A stretch of DNA of 64,000 nt from Bactericera cockerelli. Lineage: Eukaryota; Arthropoda; Insecta; Hemiptera; Triozidae. The translations under genes were made by a program, and so were the position numbers. Shown here one piece after another: positions 11,766-23,500 of this stretch; the stretch's first letter is position 1, and each line of letters begins with the position of its first letter. Where the stretch lies: the NCBI GenBank assembly GCA_024516035.1, contig CM044957.1:45235547-45299546 (forward strand), given 5' to 3'. The notes under the pieces were generated by a model. It was given only the letters and a program-made list of their open reading frames with translations. It made no database searches and was not told the origin of the DNA.

Positions 11766-12317
11766 TCAGAAACTACCGAACGAATGTCAACGAAATTTTG
11801 CATACATACATACATGTAGGGGACGTATTGTAGATGGTCCAATTTTAAATTTATTAACTTTGTATGAGCTTCTTGGTGATAGAAACCGTGCGCCTGACCT
11901 CTAACCATATCTCGTGAACAGTTATATCTTGTACCACGAAACGAAGACATACCGGATGAAATGCTTCTTGATTATTTGTGGAAATGTGTGTATGTATGTC
12001 CTACCATTAACGTGCGTCAACATTTTTCTGGACCACCCTATAAAATTAGATTAAGTTGAAGAATCAACCTTCAGTTTTGAGGTTGTAAAATATCGGTTCG
12101 TTCCATTAGTACCATATTATATTCGGTGTTTGCAATTTCGTAGCCTACCGCAAAACCGAAATGTGAAGTTCACTATCCTTGATTTTATTTGGGGTGTGGA
12201 TGATGAGATTGACCCCTGTCGTACCCCTGTTTATTCATACTTTCAATATTCATCTTGATCAAAAGACTCCACCGATTTGGGTATTGGAAAATAATCCCAA
12301 CTCTCCTCCCTCCCTCT

Positions 12318-12342
12318 TCTCTCTCTCTCTCTATCTCTCTCT

Positions 12343-12396
<54 letters not shown>

Positions 12397-12522
12397 GTCT
12401 CTCTCTCTCTCTCTCTGTCTCTCTCTCCTCTCTCTCTGTCTCTCTCTCTTCTCTGTCTCTCTCTCTCTCTGTCTCTCTCTTCTCTGTCTCTCTCTCTCTG
12501 TCTCTCTCTCTCTCCTGCTCTC

Positions 12523-12583
<61 letters not shown>

Positions 12584-12619
12584 TCTGTCTCTCTCTCTCT
12601 GTCTCTCTCTCTCTCTCTG

Positions 12620-12653
<34 letters not shown>

Positions 12654-12654
12654 C
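12318..12654. repeat. CT/CTGT microsatellite
   Basis: ~340 bp of CTCT with regular CTGT steps. Every frame is open on both strands; no gene. Confidence 0.98.
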
Positions 12655-12920
12655 CATTTCCGTGCAATTGTATTTTGTTAAATACAAAGTTATGCAGGCG
12701 GTTGGTAATATACATTGAAGTTTTTTGTGTGGTCCTTTTCCCTATCCCCTTTTGAATCTGCTGGTTTTTTTATGATAGCAAACATTTTTACGATTCATAC
12801 AATTCAGTAGAATTCACAAGTAGGACCTTTCCAAAATAACAAATTAATGAAAAACTAACTGATAGTCTTCAAAATTCTGTGACCTTACTGAAACAGTCTG
12901 GTACTTATTTTTTTTTTTTT

Positions 12921-13173
12921 TAAGTGGGGTTTAACGTCGCTTTCAACTGCCATGGTCATATCACGACGGGGGTTTTACCCTCCATTCGCAGGAAACTCAC
13001 AAACCTGCTACTCACATTGACCTCACCCAGCCTGAGTGGGGCCGGGAAAAGCCAGCGTCACGAGAATTAGAATTTGAATGGTCACCCATCCAAGTCTTAA
13101 CCTCGCTGGATGTCGCTTAACTTCGGTGTTCTGGAGGGAACCGGTGTATTCAACATGCCATCGACGCTGGCCT
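12921..13173 (-). mobile_element. 5S-headed SINE (family D), near complete
   Basis: Reverse complement of the 10286 copy with few changes: poly-T, aagtggggtttaacgtcgc, ggtcacccatccaagtc, and ends at gccatcgacgctggc. Confidence 0.88.
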
Positions 13174-13357
13174 TCTGGTACTTAAAAGTCGGTAGTTCAA
13201 AGTTTAGAAGTACGTTCATAATAGTTTACTGGGAGATTAGGTCTTTGGAAGAGAGAAATCTTTCTTAGAACTTAAAATTTAATATTCTAATATAAATACA
13301 AACATGCGCGGATATAGCCCTCTTGTACTGGGGGGGCACAATCGCACAATATACCTA

Positions 13358-13540
13358 ACTAGCGGGTTGCACCCGCCGCTTCGCAAGCCCATCACACTCA
13401 CACAAACACACAAAACGTCGATATTTTTCGTGTCACCCATCCATTTCTTGTCCGTACTCGACGTAGCTCAAGAATTGTTCATCAGAATTTCGCGATCAAT
13501 AAGTCAAATTAAAGCCCCAACCCTTGCAAAAACAAACACT
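13358..13540. mobile_element. 5' part of the ctagcggg-type repeat, cut by satellite
   Basis: Starts actagcgggttgcacccgcc (a short hairpin), includes cacccatccatttcttgtc and gacgtagctcaagaattg as in 17840-17890, and passes directly into 798-bp satellite at 13541. Confidence 0.7.
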
Positions 13541-15170
13541 TTTGACGCACAACTGGGTTAAAAATGGCCTGGGTTATCAAAAAGTATGCATGCGATTTCA
13601 AAAAAATCAACGATATTAGGCAGATCTTGCGAAACTTTATCCCAAATTGGCATAAAAACATCAACGTATTATTTCATTCTGTCCATTTCTTATCAAAAAT
13701 ATCTATTATGGCCTACTTCGAAATTTCAAAGGTCTGAAAACCTGGCAAAAATGCAAGCATCAAAAATCTGTGTTAGTCCATGCTTAATCGTTAGTTGAGA
13801 GCTATTGAAATCAACGTTAGTTTTTCAAAAACCCCTTCATGTATCCAAGTTATGCAATCATTTTGAAGGAGCCTTTGTGGCTTTCCTGTTGGCGGTACGG
13901 AAATTTTTCGGGAATCAAAAACGTATATTTTTGACTACTCCTTTCTACAATTTAGTTTAAAATACCTAAAATTGCATATTTGATGAGCATTGAAGGCAAA
14001 ATGTCAAATATGATAAAATACCCCTTCAACTTTCGCTGAGTATGCAAACAAATGGTTCCAAATGCTTGGTAAGGCTTTATTCACCACTGCCTATCTTCAG
14101 TTCACATTTGAAAGAAATCCTTAAAAAAGAGGCTATATGTCGACATGATTTGTTTAGGATTTGACTCGATCTGAGATTTTGGATGTTTTCAGAAATCGAA
14201 TGAACTTATCTTTCGAACCGTACGTCCGATTTGAATGAACTAAAGTGCTATCGATAGATCTAGTGGATTTTAAGATAAGCTGTTCTCGTTTATTTTCTGT
14301 CATTTTACATAAAGGCTTACTTTTTAACGGAAAACACTTTTGACACCCAACTGGGTTAAGAATGACCCGGGTTATCAAAAAGTATGCATGCGATTTCAAA
14401 AAAATAAACGAAATCAGGCAGATTTTGCGAAACTTTATCCCAAATTAGCATAAAAACATCAACATATTATTTCATTCTGTCCATTTCTTATCAAAAATGT
14501 CTACTTGGGCCTACCTCGAACTTTCAAATGTCTGAAAACCTGGCAAAAATGCAAGCATCAAAAATCTGTGTTAGTCCATGCTTTATCGTTAGTTGAGAGC
14601 TATTGAAATCAACGTTTGTTTTTCAAAAACCCCTTCATATATCCAAGTTATGCAATCATTTTGAAGGAGCCTTTGTGGCTTTCCTGTTGGCGGTACGGAA
14701 ATTTTTTGGGAACCAAAAACGTATATTTTTGACTACTCCTTTCTAAAATTTAGTTTTAAAATACCTAAAATTGCATACTTGATGAGCATTGAAGGCAAAA
14801 TGTCAAATACGATAAAATACCCCTTCAACTTTCGCTGAGTATGCAAACAAATGGTTCCAAATGCTTGGTAAGGCTTTATTCACCACTGCCTATCTTCAGC
14901 TCACATTTGAAAGAAATCCTTAAAAAAGAGGTTTATAGTCGACATGTTTTGCCAAGGATTTGACTCGATCTGAGATTTTGGATGTTTTCAGAAATCGAAT
15001 GAACTTATCTTTCGAACCGTACGTCCGATTTGAATGAACTAAAGTGCTATCGATAGATCTAGTGGATTTAAGATAAGCTGTTCTCGTTCATTTTCTGTCA
15101 TTTACATAAAGGGTTACTTTTTAACGGAAAACACTTTTGACGCACAACTGGCGTTAAGAATGCCTGTTTT
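13541..15170. repeat. ~798-bp satellite units, copy 2
   Basis: Two full units, starting at about 13541 and 14335, plus the start of a third. They are close to the units at 3800-6633, with start-block spacing of 795-800 bp. Confidence 0.9.
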
Positions 15171-16160
15171 ATCAAAAAGTATGCATGGGATTTCAAAAAA
15201 AAATCAACGTATTACATTGCGCATTTATCAAATTGCATAAACTCACTTTCATCTCCAAATCGCATCAAAAAAATCTATAAACTTAATCTTGTCAAAATCT
15301 ATCAATTCTGTCCAACTTATCATTAAGTTGAATCAAATTTTTAAAATCAAATCTATTATGGCTAATTCGAAGTTTCAAAGGTTTTAAAACCTGTGAAACA
15401 ATGTAGCATTCAAATAAGTTTGGTTGTCAAATCAGAATAAACAGTTAGTTTATGAATGTAATTGCAGACTCAACATGTTGTTTTTCAAATACCATAATAA
15501 GTTATCATCATTTTGATTTTTGAAATACCAAAAATAGATTTTAACAACAGTACTTAAAACCTTTTGTTTCTTCTCGTTAAAATTAAGCTTTATAAAATTG
15601 ACCGAAAATGAACGGATACATGCTTATCTGAAAAGTCCATAGATATCATACCTTTAATTATTCAAATCGCGTAGAGTATGAACAAACACAGTTTATTGTT
15701 TTCAAATCTAGTCATAATACAACCCTCAAGATACATTTGAAGAATCCTATAAATTAAGATAACATGTCGACATATAACTCTTTTTAGGATTTCTTTAATT
15801 GAATAATGGAGTATAGAAACATTGAACTTTATATACGAAGTAAGCGATTTTATAATACACCGTAATCTATCAAGTACGTAATTTAATATTTCTCGTTAAA
15901 TGTATTTACATAAATACACCTCAAGTAAAAATTATTTAGTCAACACCCAAAGTAAAATGATTGTATCAAAATAATGTTAAGTAATAAAAATAATTTAGCT
16001 GTACAATACACCCCAAAAAGTCAAAACGTCAAAATATAGTATTTAGTAGTACAATCACCGTCAAAGAAAAATAGTATTTGTGTACCCTAAGTAATCATAC
16101 ACCCGTCAAAAAAAAAATAGTGATTCATAGTAATAATACACCCGTTAAAAGTAAAAATAG
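15170..16160. repeat. Strongly degraded satellite, inverted arm and 39-bp array
   Basis: Fragments in the same order as copy 1 can still be followed (forward unit, inverted unit near 15590-15760, array-like gtacaatacacc near 16005). They carry many scattered indels and the stretch is compressed to ~1 kb against ~1.9 kb in copy 1. Both flanks are nearly identical between the copies. Confidence 0.75.
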
Positions 16161-16469
16161 TAACTATGTACTAGTACTTGGTACCGCTCTTGGGCATAAT
16201 ATTATAATATGGTAGTCACTTTTAACTTGCAGCAAAAGAATCATACACGTGAAAAAGATTTATCATTCGTCTGGCAGGTTTCAAATTATTCAAACTACAT
16301 AAATGTGGATATGTGGAATCGCTCCTGTATTCTACATATCCAGTCTACATATCCAGGTATTCCGCTTAGGCTGTGTTTCATCTAAACAAATTTCTCTTCC
16401 ATTCATTCCACTTTTGAGGTAAAAGAGGTAGCTAAATTATATTAAGAACAATCAATGCAAAAATTCAAG

Positions 16470-16735
16470 CTCACGATTAGCTCGGTGGCTAAGCACTCGT
16501 ACAAAAGGTCCGCGGGTTCGATCGCTGGAGCCGACAAAAAATTGTATTCTAAATTTGGTTATAGTTGTTTGTAAGGGATACCATCCGGTGCTCTCGTGAT
16601 GACCCAGCACCTAAATGGGTAGTAATGAGTCACTTCTCGCCCATTAACACAAACCACAAAGGTCTATAGTAGCTCCTGTTTCATGGCTAAGAAATAAAAA
16701 AAGTCCTTGAAACAATCACCTTTTTTTTTTAAAAA
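16470..16735 (+). mobile_element. SINE B, unit 2
   Basis: Near-identical counterpart of 8310-8565, so the insertion predates the 8-kb duplication. Confidence 0.8.
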
Positions 16736-17428
16736 AAAAAAGAAACAAAATCAAATTTTATGACCACGGATCGTTCCACTTGTAGATTTAGTGAGCACTC
16801 GCTGAGTGTATAATTATGTTCAACTTGTAGAGGTTATTGTAAAGCCTTATTATTCCTCAAATCCTCATACTTATACGAGAATTCTATTTGAATTACTTTC
16901 TAGCTGCATAGGTAAAGAAAGTAGATTTACTGGAAATTTTCCAATACACATAATAAATGTAAATTATAAATTATATTACAGGATTAAACAGATACAAAAT
17001 TACACTTAAAGAGTATCTTGGACTTCCAGAGGTCGGGACGAGCAGTTGAAACAAAAAAAAAATTAACGAAGTTTGAACAAAAAAAAAAACCGTAGCTTCG
17101 ATACTGATTTTTGGTTCGTCTAATTATTGCTGCGTAAGAATATACGTAAAAGAAAAATCAATATTTAGACGAACATCAATTTTATTGGGGTTTTTTGTAA
17201 AATGAGAAAGACTATCCAATATCTATTTTTCAAATTATTAATACAATTTCTTCAACTCATTCTCTATGCGCCAATACCACTCAGAAAACTTAAAAAGTTA
17301 TATTTTCAATGAAAATGGAAAAAGGAATTAGCCGAACCTCTCATGGTTCGGCTAAGTATTGGATATTTGTGTAAAGTTCGGCTAAGTATTAATTTTTCTT
17401 TTACGCGTTCGGCTAATTATTAATCCGT

Positions 17429-17576
17429 AAACACACACACACATACCCACACCACCACACACACCACACACACACCACAACACCACACACACCACACACA
17501 CACCACACCACACCACACACACACACACACCACACACACACCACACACACACACCCACACACACCACACACACACA

Positions 17577-17607
<31 letters not shown>

Positions 17608-17613
17608 CACCAC

Positions 17614-17653
<40 letters not shown>

Positions 17654-17732
17654 ACACACACCCCACCATACACACACACACACACCACACACACACACAC
17701 CACACACACACACCACACACACACACACACAC

Positions 17733-17766
<34 letters not shown>

Positions 17767-17800
17767 ACCACACACACACACACCACACACACACACACAA
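17429..17800. repeat. Long interrupted AC microsatellite
   Basis: ~370 bp of AC with frequent CCAC interruptions at the right edge of unit 2. The Cys/Val reading frames here are artefacts. Confidence 0.98.
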
Positions 17801-18445
17801 AATGTCATTTAGGTTTGAAAAAAAACCTGAATATTTTTTGTCGCCCATCTATTTTCTGGCCTTCCCCGGCGTAGCTCAAGAATGGCTCATCAGAATTTCG
17901 CGATCAATATGTCAAATGAAAGCCTAAACCCTTGCCTAAAACTTTTTCGCTCTGAGTTGATAGGTCGTCACTTCAAATTTCGAGAAAAAATGTCATTTAG
18001 GTCAAAAAACGTGAATATTTTACATGTTACCCATCCATTTTTTTACCTTACCCGGCGTAGCTCAAGAACGGCTCATCAGAAATTCGCGATCGATATGTCA
18101 ATTGAAAGCTCAAGCCCTTGCCTAAAACTTTCTCGCTTTGAGTTGATAGGTCGTCGCGACAAATTTCGAGAAAAAATGTCATTTATGTCAAAAAACGTGC
18201 ATTTTTTTGCGTCACCCATCCATTTTTATCCTTACTCATTGTAGCTTAACCTCAGGGAGATATAATCTAGCCTAGAAGAATTTCCTGATCCAAGCGGACC
18301 TATGTGCAAAATTTCAGGTTTCTCGGTCAAACGGTGTGGATTTGTATAAAGAACATACATACACACATACATACATACATACATACACACATACATACAT
18401 ACACACATACAGACAGCTTTCTTTTATAGATATAGATAGAAATTG
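17801..18445. mobile_element. Right part of a repeat starting near 706; ends in ACAT microsatellite
   Basis: Contains a ~167-bp internal duplication (ggcgtagctcaagaa.. at 17869 and 18053), then acatacatac microsatellite and a ctttcttttatagatatag end. Its left part (ctagcgggttgcacccgccg.. ggcgtagctcaag type) is at 13358-13540, and a first ~35 bp at 706-740. Confidence 0.65.
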
Positions 18446-19040
18446 ACATTAATAAAACAAAACTTGATCAAGGGCGGTGCTAATGCCAACGGCATTCCCT
18501 TACGTTGTGTACGATTTTGATGAAATTTTGCTATTTTAAACAGCTATCCTCGAATTGTATGGTAATACCTGGTGATAAGCATATCGAAAGTTAAGTTTGT
18601 TCTTGTACATACGTATTTTTTGTTCATTTTTTTGTAGAGGTCGTAACTTCTTGAGCAACTTCGGTTGTATATCTTTGGTTTTTGTAACTTTTTTGGTCTA
18701 TTTATCTTATAAACAAATCTCCGAAACTATTAAACAGATTTGAAATTCAGTACACCTACAATCATATAGGAGACGTGTTGTAGATTTTAAAGATAAAGAC
18801 TTTGTGCAGGACCTTTAGTTTTCTTACTTATATCAAGCGAAACGGGCGTTTTGCGGGAGAACGACTCCCAGAAATTACAGTGCTTATATAACGGTAAATA
18901 TAGTTTGTATATCTCGTGAACGGTACACCTTAATTTGAATAAAATCCTCGTCCTCACCCACCGCAGCATTCTTCCATAATCCATCCCCACTTTCTCCACC
19001 AAGCTCTCTGTCAACACATTTACAAAATAATAATAATAAC

Positions 19041-19302
19041 TCTCTTTAGAGGAAGGTACCCACCAGGCGAGTTTAATGTTGAAAGCATTTTTTACCACCT
19101 AACCCTCAGAGTCTTATCATTATGTGGTCACAAACTCGGATCCCTACGTTACCTGGATTACCAGACTAGCGCGTTAACCAGTTGACTACCAGTGCACAGT
19201 AGATTAGTCAGAGTCTTATTATAAGGTGGTCACAAACTTAAATGAATGAGGAAAAATTCATGCACTGGGTGGGATTCAAACCTATGGATCCCTACGCTAC
19301 CT
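19041..19302 (-). mobile_element. Two adjacent SINE A copies
   Basis: 19041-19196 ends at cagtgcac and lacks the part between the tail and the B box; 19207-19302 restarts in the tail and runs to the head region. Both are reverse. Confidence 0.75.
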
Positions 19303-19429
19303 TCCAAAACTCTTCATTTGAGCAAAGACTCTATCCACTGACATCACTAATGGAGTGAAGGTGGCATGTCTCCTTTCACAAGATTCAAGGTATTTTTTTC
19401 TTCTCGGCATTCTTGACTTGAGTCAGGTG

Positions 19430-19590
19430 CACTGGTAGTGAACGCGTGCTTAACGCGCTAGTCTGGTAATCCACATAGCGTAGGGATGATTTTTTTCCTC
19501 GTTAATTTGAGTTTGTGACCACATAATAATAAGAAAATGCTTTGATCATTAACCTTGCCTGGTGGTTACCTTCCGATAAAGAGTATTATT
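19430..19590 (+). mobile_element. SINE A with shortened head
   Basis: gtgcactggtagtgaacgcg, gcgctagtctggtaatcc, then a deletion of the B box into ttcctcgttaatttgagttt and ggttaccttccgataaagag. Confidence 0.75.
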
Positions 19591-19644
19591 ATTATTTTTA
19601 TTCTTTAATACGGGCATTATGGTTCGGATTTTTTTTTTTTTTTT

Positions 19645-19790
19645 TAAGTGGGGTTTAACGTCGCTTTCAACTGCCATGGTCATATCACGACGGGGGTTTT
19701 ACCCTCCATTCGCAGGAAACTCACAAACCTGCTACTCACATTGACCTCACCCAGCCTGAGTGGGGCCGGGAAAAGCCAGCGTCACGAGAT
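19645..19790 (-). mobile_element. 5S-headed SINE (family D), body only
   Basis: Poly-T, gtggggtttaacgtcgc through cctgagtggggccgggaaaag and ccagcgtcacgaga; the 5S head is missing. Confidence 0.8.
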
Positions 19791-20199
19791 CGGAATTATT
19801 AGTTTATTAATTCACAAGGTATTGACGTCACTTATTGTAAGATTGATACCTCCTGTCGCTGACTCCAATCTACCAAGGATCTCGATGCAGTGTGGCTAAG
19901 ATGTTATTGATCAACAATGTACTGACTGCCATAATCTCCCCTATATTTGATAGTGAATGATGAACATAGATTGCTTAGCGATTCATAAATAGTTAGGACC
20001 GGTACCTATGTATGTACGTATATGTTGTATGTTATACTTTACTATACAGGGTGTTGGTAAGAACTAATGCTAAGTTATGACTTAAGATCTCGATTTTATC
20101 TATTAATTTCGCCATCGGTATTTTACAATAACTATTTTCTCCTAAACGGCCTAATTAATTTCGACCTAGAACTCAATTTGGAATTTTACTAAATTATAG

Positions 20200-20470
20200 T
20201 AGTCACCGTGGCCGAGTGAGTTCGCGCGCTAGGCATTGCACGCACGGTGACCTGGGTTCGATCCCCGGCGGGGCAGGATTTTTTCTGCTTTGTACTTGGG
20301 TGTCGGGGGTCCACTCATACCTCGTGGGGAAAAAAGAGTAGCTGCTTTAATGTGAGCAGCGACCAGTGGCGGAATTATAAGCAAAAAATAAGATATTAGG
20401 ATAACAAAGACACAGAAATGTCCTGTAATTCTGCTCTACCCACTAAAATTGTGATATAATAACACAAAAG
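20200..20470 (+). mobile_element. tRNA-derived SINE F
   Basis: gtcaccgtggccgagtgagt (A box), gacctgggttcgatccccgg (B box), ggggtccactcatacctcgt, gtcctgtaattctgctctac. About 50 bp upstream of the first visible ACOX exon. Confidence 0.82.
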
Positions 20471-20522
20471 AACACATTTATTTTATTTAATTTTTATAAA
20501 TTATGTTGTCATTTCTTTCTAG

Positions 20523-23500
20523 TGGGACAAACGTGTAACTATGCTGTGGTTGTAGCTCAGTTGTATACCGAGGGGAAGTGCCATGGGATTCATCCATTCA
20601 TTGTACAGCTCAGGGATGAGGAAACACACATGCCTCTGGAAGGTATGTTATTTGTGAAGTAAAGTTATCATATTTGTGTTAATCACTTTGGTGATGTCAC
20701 AACTACTCAAACTCGCTTTTACTAAATCTACGCTGAAACCGGGACTTAAACCACCGACCTCCAGGTCACAAGTCCGCCGCCTTATCGATCAAACTACTGA
20801 GGTCAGTGTTATTTGTGAAGTATTGTACGAACTTAACGAACCTAGCTTGATCGATTATGCGGCGGATTTGTAACCTTGAGGTCGGTGGTTCAAGTCCCGG
20901 GTTCAGCGTAGATTTAGTAAAGCGCGTTTGAGGAAACACACATGACTCTGCAAGGTATGTTATTTGTGAAGTGTTGTACGAACTTAACCCACCTCCCCAG
21001 CTTGATCGATAAGACGGCAGATTTGTAACCTTAAGGTCGGTGGTTCAGGTTCCGGGTTCAGCGTAGATTTAGTAAAGCGAGTTTGAGTAGTTGTGAGGAA
21101 AAATAAGTAGCAGCTATAATGTGAGCGGAATTATAGGCAAAAATAAAATATTATTAGGATAACAAAAATACAGAAAAGTCCTGTAATTCTGCGCTACCCA
21201 CTAAATTTTTGATATAATAACACAAAGATATACATTTAATAATAATAAATAAGAGGAAGAAAAATAATCTAGTGATCAAAAAAATTTCTTTGGTTTTTTA
21301 TATTGGTTCACTGTGCACTCATTTTTTTTTTTTTTTTTTTTCTTTCTTTCTTTCTTTTTCTCAGGCATAAAGATTGGAGAAATTGGATCTAAACTGGGCA
21401 TGAACACGGTCAATAACGGCTATTTGGGGTTCAAGAATTTTCGAATACCTAGAAACAACATGCTTATGAAAAATGCACGAGTTTTGAAGGTAATGTTTTA
21501 CTCTCAATGACATTTACCAAGGTCAGGGTTTGCTATCATTTTGACTTGACTTAGCAATGGAAAGTAATTTCTTCCATGAAAGTAAATAAATAAGATGACG
21601 TCTTTCTTAATCATGATGTCTTTCTTAAGCTTAGTGAAAACTTCATTTCCTCTGTCTGTCCCGGCAGCTCGGTGGTAAAGGCGGCACTCTGTGAATCCAC
21701 AGGTTCCAGAGGTCGTGGGTTCGAAACCCAGCCGGGACATGACAAGTTATCCTCCCATTTGGTATTTTTACCACATAATAATATGTTTTGGGCTCACTGC
21801 TGGAATAATGGGACTTATTAGTGCTAATCAGGCAGTATAAATAAGGCGATATTATTATTTCAATTTAGGTTTAACGTTGCTCTCAACTACATCGACATAT
21901 ATCACGATGGGAGTTATACCGTCCATTCATTCATTAGAAACTCACAAACCAGCTACTCATATTAACCTCACACAGCCTCCGAAGGGCCGGGACAGCATCA
22001 TGAGGGTTCAAATATGGTATCCCACCTAAGACCTAACGTCGCTGGGCGTTGCTTAACTTCAGTGACAGAATGAGAACTTGAGTATTCAACCTACCATCGA
22101 CGCTGGTTTGGGAAGAACTTTGAAAGTCTAAAGAAGAACCTAACTTAGTAGTTTCATCGATAAAGCGGCAGACTTGTAACTTGGAGGTCGGTGGTTCGAG
22201 TCCCAGGTTCAGCAATTTATTTAGTAAAGCAAGTTTGACTAGTTGTGACATCACAAAAGTGATTAACACAAAGAGCGCACGATTAGCTCAGCGGTTAAGC
22301 ACTCGCTTACCATGCCGAAAGTCCTGGGTTCGATCCACCGTGCCGACAAAAATTTATATTCTTAATTTGGTTACAATTGTTTGTAAGGGATACCTTCCGG
22401 TGCGCTCGTGTTGACCCAGCACCTAATTGGGAAGTATTGTGTCACTTCTCGCCCATCAGAGGGGAGGCATACTACGGGATGGGTAGGCTGCAACACAGAC
22501 CACAAGCGTCTACAGTAGCTCCTGTTTCATGGCTACGAAATAAAAACGGCTGTGAAACACTTATCTTTAAATAAAAAAAAATGGTAACTTTTAAACTTCT
22601 AAAGTTAATGTTGTACAGTTTTTTTTTAAGCACTTTAAAGCACATTAAGAGGACAAAGTACAATAGTAACGGTAAAAAATTAAGAAAAAAAAAAAAACAA
22701 ACAAACAAATGACAAAATAAGTAAGTAAAAAAGAAAATAACAATAATGTCCTAGCTAAAGGGGGGGGGGGCTATTGCCTGTGTTAGTTACATTTGACCTT
22801 TTTTTGACAGGATGGAACCTACGTGAAAGCCAAGAACGACAAGCTCACCTACGGGACGATGATTTTCGTGCGAGTAACTCTGGTGAAGAATGTGGCCGCG
22901 GCTTTCCTAGCCAAGGCGGTTACCATAGCAACCCGGTACAGCTCTGTGAGGCGACAGTCCGAGATGAAAACAGGGTATGTATAACAAATGCCAATCTTTA
23001 TTATTATGTTTAATCATCACTTTATATTAAAGGTTCAGCACATCATAAACATGATTATGGTAAACAAGTTCAACATAATATGCATAAACAGTTACAATCG
23101 GTGGTTACAGTACAATGGAATAATCTTCACACGTTAAGCACCTTCCTGATGATTGACGTGGTGGACAGGATGACGGAAAATTGTGCTTTCTTGATGACAG
23201 CTTGTGGGTTCCTGATACAGAGTTTCTTCAGGTTATATTCTATGTTTTTGTGGACAAGACCGTTTGTAGAGATGACAATGGGAAGTACAGACACTATCAT
23301 TATTTATTAATATTTTTTTTTGCTACTTTATATTATTGTTTTCGAGAGCTGAAAAGTAACCTTCAAGTCTTAATGTTGTTAGTGTAAAAAAAAAAACTTT
23401 ACAAATAATATGCTTTCGCTAAAAACTGGAGGTTATAATTTATGAAACTTTGTCGGCTAACTAAAGTGAACATAATAATTTATGCTATTATTGTTACATG

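Larger units (their letters stand above)
9303..17428. repeat. 8.1-kb tandem unit, copy 2
   Basis: Starts with the same bases as copy 1 and ends the same way. 9303-10040 and 16160-17428 are nearly identical to 872-1640 and 7990-9264. The interior differs by insertions (a 5S SINE at 10286, a CT microsatellite at 12318, a 5S SINE at 12921) and by an inverted segment: 10820-11100 is the reverse complement of about 3020-3300. No gene recognised. Confidence 0.8.

Noticed and set aside
12179..12755. Ser/Leu-rich and Arg/Glu-rich ORFs
   Set aside because: Translations of a CT microsatellite; same for 23-459.
17382..17848. Cys/Val-rich ORFs
   Set aside because: Translations of an AC microsatellite; same for 632-931.
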